From contig CAAGNN010000184.1 in NCBI GenBank assembly GCA_900771325.1, positions 1 through 18,475 of the forward strand: DNA of 18,475 nt, written 5' to 3'. This document shows positions 14,031 to 18,475 of this stretch, one piece after another. A program made the position numbers and the translations under genes. The stretch comes from Kiritimatiellia bacterium. Lineage in GTDB: Bacteria > Verrucomicrobiota > Kiritimatiellia > RFP12 > DVOR01. Numbering within the stretch: position 1 is the first letter of the stretch; each line of letters opens with the position of its first letter. The notes beneath the pieces were generated by a model that saw only the letters and a list, made by a program, of their open reading frames with translations, did not search any database and was not told where the DNA came from.

Positions 14031-15782
14031 ATGATTCATGTGCAATGGAAGCAACTGATTGGGGCCGGGCTGGAGCGCTTTCGCCCGGCACTGTGGACCT
14101 GTCTGCGCGAGGGCTACTCCTGGAAGACCTTTGCTGCGGACCTCGTGGCGGGGTTGATTGTGGCGGCGGTGGCTTTGCCGCTGGCGATCGCCTTCTCCAT
14201 CGCGGCCGGGTTGCCGCCCCAGGCGGGGATGGTGACGGCGGTGGTGGCCGGGGTGGCCATCTCCCTCTTCGGCGGCTGCCGGGTGCAGATCGGCGGGCCG
14301 ACGGGCGCCTTCATCGTGATTATCTATGGCGTCTACTCGCAGTTCGGGGCCACGGGGCTCTTGGCCGCCACGGTAATGGCCGGGATTATCCTGGTGCTGC
14401 TGGGGCTTTGCGGTCTGGGCTCCATCATCAAATACATTCCCTATCCCGTGACAGTGGGCTTCACCTCGGGCATTGCGCTCATCATCTTTGCCGGGCAGAT
14501 TGAGGCGCTCCTCGGGCTGGACTGCACGGCTGCGCTCGCCGGGGCCAAGATGCCTGGCGACTTCGTCGGCAAGCTCGCCATCTACGCCAAGTCCATCGCC
14601 ACCGTTAACTGGGCGGCCGTGGCGATCTCCGCCGTCACCCTGGCCATCTGCATCTATTGGAAGAAGGTGACCAAGCGCGTGCCCGGCTCGATTGTCGCCA
14701 TTGTCCTGACCACCATCATCGCTCTGGTGCTCAAGCACTACGGCCTGGAAGTGGCCACCATCGGCAGCAAGTTCCCCGAGGTCTCCGGCGGGATGGGCTT
14801 CGCCTTCCCGAAGCTCGACTGGAGCCAGCTGGACATCCGCGCGCTCTTCTCCCCGGCCATCTCCATTGCGTTGCTTGCGGGGATTGAGTCGCTCCTCTCG
14901 GCCGTGGTCGCCGATGGTATGATCGGCAAGCGCCACAACTCCAACACCGAGCTCATCGGCCAGGGCATTGCCAACATCCTCTCCCCCCTCTTCGGCGGCA
15001 TCCCCGCCACAGGTGCCATCGCCCGCACCGCCACCAACATCAAGAACGGCGGTCAAACGCCCGTGGCTGGCATCCTCCACGCACTTTTCCTGCTGTTGGT
15101 GATGCTCTTCCTCGGGCGCTACGCGGCCCTCGTGCCGATGGCCACCCTCGGCGGCGTGGTCGCCATCGTGGCCTACAATATGAGCGAGTGGCACCTGGTC
15201 AAGAGCCTGCTCAAGAGCACGCGCTCGGATGTCCTGGTGATGCTCACAAGCTTCCTGCTGACAGTCTTTGTGGACCTCACCGTGGCCATTCAGGCCGGTG
15301 TGCTCTTGGCCGCCTTCCTCTTCATCCGCCGCATGGGCGAATCGACCGAGGCGCGCGACATCACCCGCCTCTTGGTCGAGCGCGAGGAGGAGAAACGCGC
15401 CGACGACCTCGGCCAGCCCGGCGTGGTGGTGCCCCCCGGCGTGGAGGTCTTCGAGGTCTATGGTGCGCTCTTCTTCGGCGCGGCCGACAAGTTCAAGGAC
15501 ACCCTCCTCTCGCACGCCCACAAGCTCCCGCGCGTCCTCATCCTGCGGATGCGCCACGTGCTGATGCTCGATGCCACCGCCCTGCACTCCCTGGAGGAGG
15601 TCTTCGCCCACACGCAGGCCCGCGGCGTCACCCTCGTGCTCTCGGGCGTGACGGCTCAGCCGCTGATGTTGATGGTGCGCTCGGGTTTCCTCGACCGTAT
15701 CGGCCAGGCCAACGTCCACAGCCACGTGCTCGACGCCCTTGCCCGCGCCCGGGAACTACTCGCCGAGCCCCAGCGCAAGTAA
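14031..15782 (+). CDS. SulP-family anion transporter with STAS domain
   Basis: Inner-membrane anion (sulfate, bicarbonate or dicarboxylate) transporter of the SLC26/SulP family, 583 residues. The ATG at 14031 follows AGGAAGAGAG. The membrane part has about 12-14 hydrophobic segments: LPLAIAFSIAAGLPPQAG (49-66), GGPTGAF (88-94), and IPATGAIARTATNIKNGGQTP (about 324-344), all typical of the family. From about residue 469 comes a cytoplasmic STAS domain (VEVFEVYGALFFGAADKF, then LRMRHVLMLDATALHSLEE). The anion cannot be predicted safely; many bacterial members annotated as sulfate permeases move bicarbonate or succinate. It lies downstream of rubredoxin and ends at a shared convergent palindrome. 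Confidence 0.9.
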   Translation: MIHVQWKQLIGAGLERFRPALWTCLREGYSWKTFAADLVAGLIVAAVALPLAIAFSIAAGLPPQAGMVTAVVAGVAISLFGGCRVQIGGPTGAFIVIIYGVYSQFGATGLLAATVMAGIILVLLGLCGLGSIIKYIPYPVTVGFTSGIALIIFAGQIEALLGLDCTAALAGAKMPGDFVGKLAIYAKSIATVNWAAVAISAVTLAICIYWKKVTKRVPGSIVAIVLTTIIALVLKHYGLEVATIGSKFPEVSGGMGFAFPKLDWSQLDIRALFSPAISIALLAGIESLLSAVVADGMIGKRHNSNTELIGQGIANILSPLFGGIPATGAIARTATNIKNGGQTPVAGILHALFLLLVMLFLGRYAALVPMATLGGVVAIVAYNMSEWHLVKSLLKSTRSDVLVMLTSFLLTVFVDLTVAIQAGVLLAAFLFIRRMGESTEARDITRLLVEREEEKRADDLGQPGVVVPPGVEVFEVYGALFFGAADKFKDTLLSHAHKLPRVLILRMRHVLMLDATALHSLEEVFAHTQARGVTLVLSGVTAQPLMLMVRSGFLDRIGQANVHSHVLDALARARELLAEPQRK

Positions 15783-15813
15783 TCGCGCCTACGAATTGCT
15801 TAAAGTCTTCCCC

Positions 15814-15839
15814 TTACGCGCGCCGATCGGCGCGCGTAA
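15814..15839. terminator. Bidirectional terminator: 26-bp perfect palindrome overlapping a coding end
   Basis: Two 13-base halves (TTACGCGCGCCGA and its complement) form a perfect palindrome between convergent genes. CTTTT follows on the plus strand, 31 bp past the SulP stop. On the minus strand the palindrome itself encodes the last codons and the TAA stop of the glycosyltransferase gene, then GGGGAAGACTTTAAG follows. Confidence 0.65.
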
Positions 15840-16551
15840 GTCTTTTGAGGGCCAGCTTGAGGACCAAGACAATGGCCTCTTGGGCAATGGCCAAGGACAT
15901 CTTGCTGGTGCCGGCCGTGCGGTCGGCGAAGACGATGGGGATTTCGCGGATAGTGAAGCCGCGCCGCCACGCGGCGTAGGTGGTCTCGATCTGGAAGCCG
16001 TAGCCCTGGGCGGCGATGCGGTCGAGGGGAATGGCGGCGAGGGTCTCGCGGCGGAAACACTTGAAGCCGCCGGTGGGGTCCATCACCGGCAAGCGCGTGA
16101 GCAGACGGACATAGATTCCTGCGCCATAACTCAGGAAGAGCCGGCGCAGGGGCCAGTTGAGAACACGCACACCACCGTTGTAGCGCGAGCCGATGACGAG
16201 GTCGGCCTGCGCGGCGGCGGCAAGGAGGCGGGGGAGGTCCTTGGGGTCGTGCGAGAAGTCGGCATCCATCTGCAGGATGTGGGTGTAGGGGCGCGCGAGG
16301 GCCCAACGAAAGCCGCAGACATAGGCGCGGCCGAGGCCCTCCTTGCGCCGGCGATGGATGAGGTGGAGCTGGGCATCGCGGCGGAGCAGCTCCTCGGCCA
16401 GGAGGCCGGTGCCGTCGGGGGAGGCATCGTCGGCGATGAGCATATCGGCAATCGGCAGCGCGGTGCGGACGGCGGCGAGGAAGGGGGCGAGGTTCTCGCG
16501 TTCGTTGTAGGTAGGGACGATGACAAGCGGACGGCAGGAGGCGGAGGGCAT
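15814..16551 (-). CDS. Dolichol-phosphate-mannose-synthase-like family 2 glycosyltransferase
   Basis: GT-A fold glycosyltransferase of 245 residues that probably moves a sugar from a nucleotide donor to a polyprenyl phosphate on the cytoplasmic face of the membrane. Visible motifs are VIVPTYNEREN (10-20), DDASPDG (41-47), the DXD-containing MDADFSHDP (95-103), GSRYNGG, and TGGFKCFRR. It lacks the C-terminal transmembrane anchors of longer DPM enzymes. ATG 16551 is chosen, 7 bp after the ispG stop; a TTG at 16587 would overlap ispG. Its last eight codons and stop lie in the 26-bp palindrome. Being in line after an isoprenoid gene fits a polyprenyl-phosphate acceptor, by inference. Confidence 0.87.
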   Translation of the reverse strand: MPSASCRPLVIVPTYNERENLAPFLAAVRTALPIADMLIADDASPDGTGLLAEELLRRDAQLHLIHRRRKEGLGRAYVCGFRWALARPYTHILQMDADFSHDPKDLPRLLAAAAQADLVIGSRYNGGVRVLNWPLRRLFLSYGAGIYVRLLTRLPVMDPTGGFKCFRRETLAAIPLDRIAAQGYGFQIETTYAAWRRGFTIREIPIVFADRTAGTSKMSLAIAQEAIVLVLKLALKRLTRADRRA

Positions 16552-16558
16552 AGGCGCG

Positions 16559-17635
16559 CTAGCAGGAGAGTTCGGCGAGGAGGGCAAGGAGGCGGTCGAC
16601 GGCTTCGGTGGCCGGGAGGGTGGCGAGGTGTTCGCCGCGCCGGTAGAGGGCGAAGGTGCCCTTGCCGCCGCAGAGGGCGAGGTCGGCCTCGCGCGCTTCG
16701 CCCGGGCCGTTGACTACGCAGCCCATCACGGCCACGTGCAGGCGCTTGGCCTGGGGGTGAAGGCGGTAAAAGCGCTCGAGCTCGTCGGAGACGCGGTCAG
16801 CGGCCATGCGGACATCGACCTGGGTGCGGCCGCAGGTTGGGCAGGAGGTGACCCACGCCCCGGGCGCACGCAGACCGCAGGCGCGCAGAAGTTCAACGCC
16901 CACGCGGACCTCCTCCTCGATGGGGGCGGTGAGCGAGATGCGCAGCGTGTCGCCCAGCCCTTCTTCCAATAGACGCGAGAGGGCGACGCAGGAGGTGACG
17001 GTGCCGCGCAGGGCGGTGCCGGCCTCGGTGAGGCCCAGGTGCAGGGGGTAATCGACCTTGGTGGCCAGCAGACGGTAGGCCGCGAGGGTGCGGGGAATGT
17101 CGGAGGCCTTGACGGAGATCTTGATGTCGCGGAAGTCAAGCGCTTCCAGGAGCCGGACGTGATCGAGGGCGCTCTCGACGAGGGCCTCGGGGGTGGCCGT
17201 GCCATACTTGGCCAGGAGCTGTTTGCCGAGCGAGCCGCCGTTGACCCCAATGCGGATAGGGATGTGGCGGGCCTTCGCGGCTTCCACCACGGCCCGGACG
17301 CGGTCGGCGCCGCCGATGTTACCGGGGTTGATGCGTAGCGCGTCGATGCCGGCTTCGATGGCGGCGAGGGCGAGGCGGTAGTCGAAGTGAATATCGGCAA
17401 TGAGGGGCAGACGGCTCTTGGCGCAGAGGGGCTTGAGCGCGGCGGCGGCCTCGGCGTCGGGGACGGCCACGCGAAAGAGGTCGCACCCCAAGTCGGCCGC
17501 GCGGTCGATTTGGCGGAGGACGGCGGCGGTGTCGGCCGTCGGGACGTTGGCCATCGTCTGGACGGAGATAGGCGCGCCGCCCCCAATGGCCACAGGGCCG
17601 ATGTGAAGGCGGCGGGTTTGGGTGCGCAGCGTCAT
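16559..17635 (-). CDS. ispG: 4-hydroxy-3-methylbut-2-en-1-yl diphosphate synthase (GcpE)
   Basis: Iron-sulfur enzyme of the non-mevalonate isoprenoid pathway that turns cyclic MEcPP into HMBPP. The 358-residue protein has VQTMANVPTADTAAVLRQI (25-43), LIADIHFDYRLAL (78-90), RINPGNIG (101-108) and the cluster ligands Cys265 and Cys268 (SCPTCGRT) plus Cys306 in VMGCVVNGPGEA, with Glu313 in the usual place. It is the compact two-domain form without the middle insert of plant and some bacterial enzymes. AAAGGAG lies before the ATG. It starts 13 bp after rseP. Confidence 0.95.
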   Translation of the reverse strand: MTLRTQTRRLHIGPVAIGGGAPISVQTMANVPTADTAAVLRQIDRAADLGCDLFRVAVPDAEAAAALKPLCAKSRLPLIADIHFDYRLALAAIEAGIDALRINPGNIGGADRVRAVVEAAKARHIPIRIGVNGGSLGKQLLAKYGTATPEALVESALDHVRLLEALDFRDIKISVKASDIPRTLAAYRLLATKVDYPLHLGLTEAGTALRGTVTSCVALSRLLEEGLGDTLRISLTAPIEEEVRVGVELLRACGLRAPGAWVTSCPTCGRTQVDVRMAADRVSDELERFYRLHPQAKRLHVAVMGCVVNGPGEAREADLALCGGKGTFALYRRGEHLATLPATEAVDRLLALLAELSC

Positions 17636-17648
17636 ACTTGGCTCCTTT

Positions 17649-18475
17649 CTAAAAGAGGCGCATCGCGTCGCTGTACAGGAACCACAGCATCACGCCGATG
17701 AGCAGGACCGCGAAGGCGTTGGTGAGGTAGCCCACCACTTTGGCCGGCACCTCGCGGCGCGCGACCGTGGCAAAGAGGGCAAAGAGGATGTGCCCGCCAT
17801 CAAGCACCGGCAGGGGTAGGAGGTTGAGGATGGCCAGGTTGATGCAAATCAGCCGCAGGAAGCCCAGGCTCACCCACAGCCCCACCTGGATGACCTGCAC
17901 GAGGATGGTGAAGATCGCCAGCGGTCCGCCTAAACTCTTGGCCACGCGGCCGCGCTCGCCGGCGTGCTTGGGGGCCGTGAGCGCGCTCAGCACGCGCCAG
18001 ACCCCGGCGGCATCCGAGCGTATCTGCGCCCCGACGCTCCGCTCAGTCATCCACTGGAAGTGCCGCTGCGTGAAGAAGCCCAAGACCACGCCTAGACGCG
18101 GCTTGGCGTCCGTCGCCTCGCCCGCAATCGCCTTGAGCACCGCCGGCTGAACCGTGACGGTGCGGCTCGGCGCCTCGGGCTGGACGAAGGGGCGGACCTG
18201 CAGCACCACCGGGGCCAGCGGGTCGGCGCGCTCTTGGATCTGGGCAAAGTGGGTGAAGGGTTCGCCATTGACCGTGAGGATGACCTCGCCGGCCTGAAGC
18301 CCGGCCTGCGCGGCAGGGGTGTCGGGGGAGACCTCAGAGATGCCCAGCTCGAGCGGACCGCGCATCACTCCGCCAATCGTCCACATCCCGCTCTCTGCAT
18401 CGCCCAGGGGCGTATCGAGCACGGTGGCGACTTCCCGGAGTTCGCCGGCGCGCTCAATCGTCAGGCGGACCGTCT
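17649..18475 (-). CDS. rseP: RseP-type site-2 protease, C-terminal part (cut by window edge)
   Basis: Intramembrane zinc metalloprotease; in relatives it cleaves anti-sigma factors and signal-peptide remnants. Only the last 274 codons are visible; the frame stays open to base 18475, so the N-terminal HEXXH zinc site lies outside. Visible are the end of a first PDZ domain (TVRLTIERAGEL, beside the edge), a PDZ domain with LGISEVSPDTPAAQAGLQAGEVILTVNGEPF, two hydrophobic membrane segments and LLPLPVLDGGH with the third metal-ligand motif (LDG). The order rseP-ispG is common, often with dxr just upstream, which would lie beyond the window. Confidence 0.87.
   Translation of the reverse strand, partial: TVRLTIERAGELREVATVLDTPLGDAESGMWTIGGVMRGPLELGISEVSPDTPAAQAGLQAGEVILTVNGEPFTHFAQIQERADPLAPVVLQVRPFVQPEAPSRTVTVQPAVLKAIAGEATDAKPRLGVVLGFFTQRHFQWMTERSVGAQIRSDAAGVWRVLSALTAPKHAGERGRVAKSLGGPLAIFTILVQVIQVGLWVSLGFLRLICINLAILNLLPLPVLDGGHILFALFATVARREVPAKVVGYLTNAFAVLLIGVMLWFLYSDAMRLF

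Overview
The window is about 18.5 kb of GC-rich bacterial DNA, densely coding apart from three regions: a repeat-filled stretch at 1-377, a decayed gene at about 7.3-8.1 kb, and a repeat-filled divergent intergenic region at about 11.63-12.07 kb. A ClpC-type unfoldase, rubredoxin, IspG, a lipoprotein glycosidase and amino-sugar genes suggest an anaerobic, glycan-using, diderm-like bacterium. My best guess is an uncultured gut member of the Verrucomicrobiota/Kiritimatiellota/Lentisphaerota group. That placement is an inference from gene content and style, since no rRNA or tRNA gene is present to fix it.

Layout. (1) 1-334 is a mosaic of short palindrome-containing units, most repeating every 22 bp, in at least three unrelated sequence families. 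It sits directly upstream of a predicted promoter and a small secreted protein of unknown function (414-809). (2) 936-3992, plus strand: a ClpC-like AAA+ unfoldase followed after 3 bp by a YiiD-type hotdog thioesterase. (3) 4063-7190, minus strand: an operon of two tandem N-acetylhexosamine kinase-like genes and nagB, with a good sigma70-type promoter (7229-7257), a strong intercistronic hairpin and a Rho-independent terminator (4010-4037). (4) 7365-8092, minus strand: a broken cas3 relic with no other cas gene or CRISPR array in the window. (5) 8260-11625, minus strand: a secreted lipoprotein glycoside hydrolase of the GH36 / alpha-galactosidase type, followed by a polytopic DUF5009/NagX-like membrane acyltransferase. 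(6) 11721-11874: an array of seven 22-bp units with the same consensus as the unit at 93-114. (7) 12073-15782, plus strand: pyrE, a UgpC/MsmX-type sugar ABC ATPase, rubredoxin and a SulP/STAS anion transporter. (8) 15814-18475, minus strand: rseP (cut by the window edge), ispG and a dolichol-phosphate-mannose-synthase-like glycosyltransferase. A 26-bp perfect palindrome forms the convergent end with the SulP gene.

Functional picture. The lipoprotein glycosidase, membrane acyltransferase, two hexosamine kinases, glucosamine-6-phosphate deaminase and sugar ABC ATPase together look like an apparatus for releasing and using amino sugars from host or dietary glycans. The other genes are housekeeping. 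The most unusual content is the pair of 22-bp-period palindrome arrays: unrelated palindromes share one spacing, and both arrays lie next to promoters of exported proteins.
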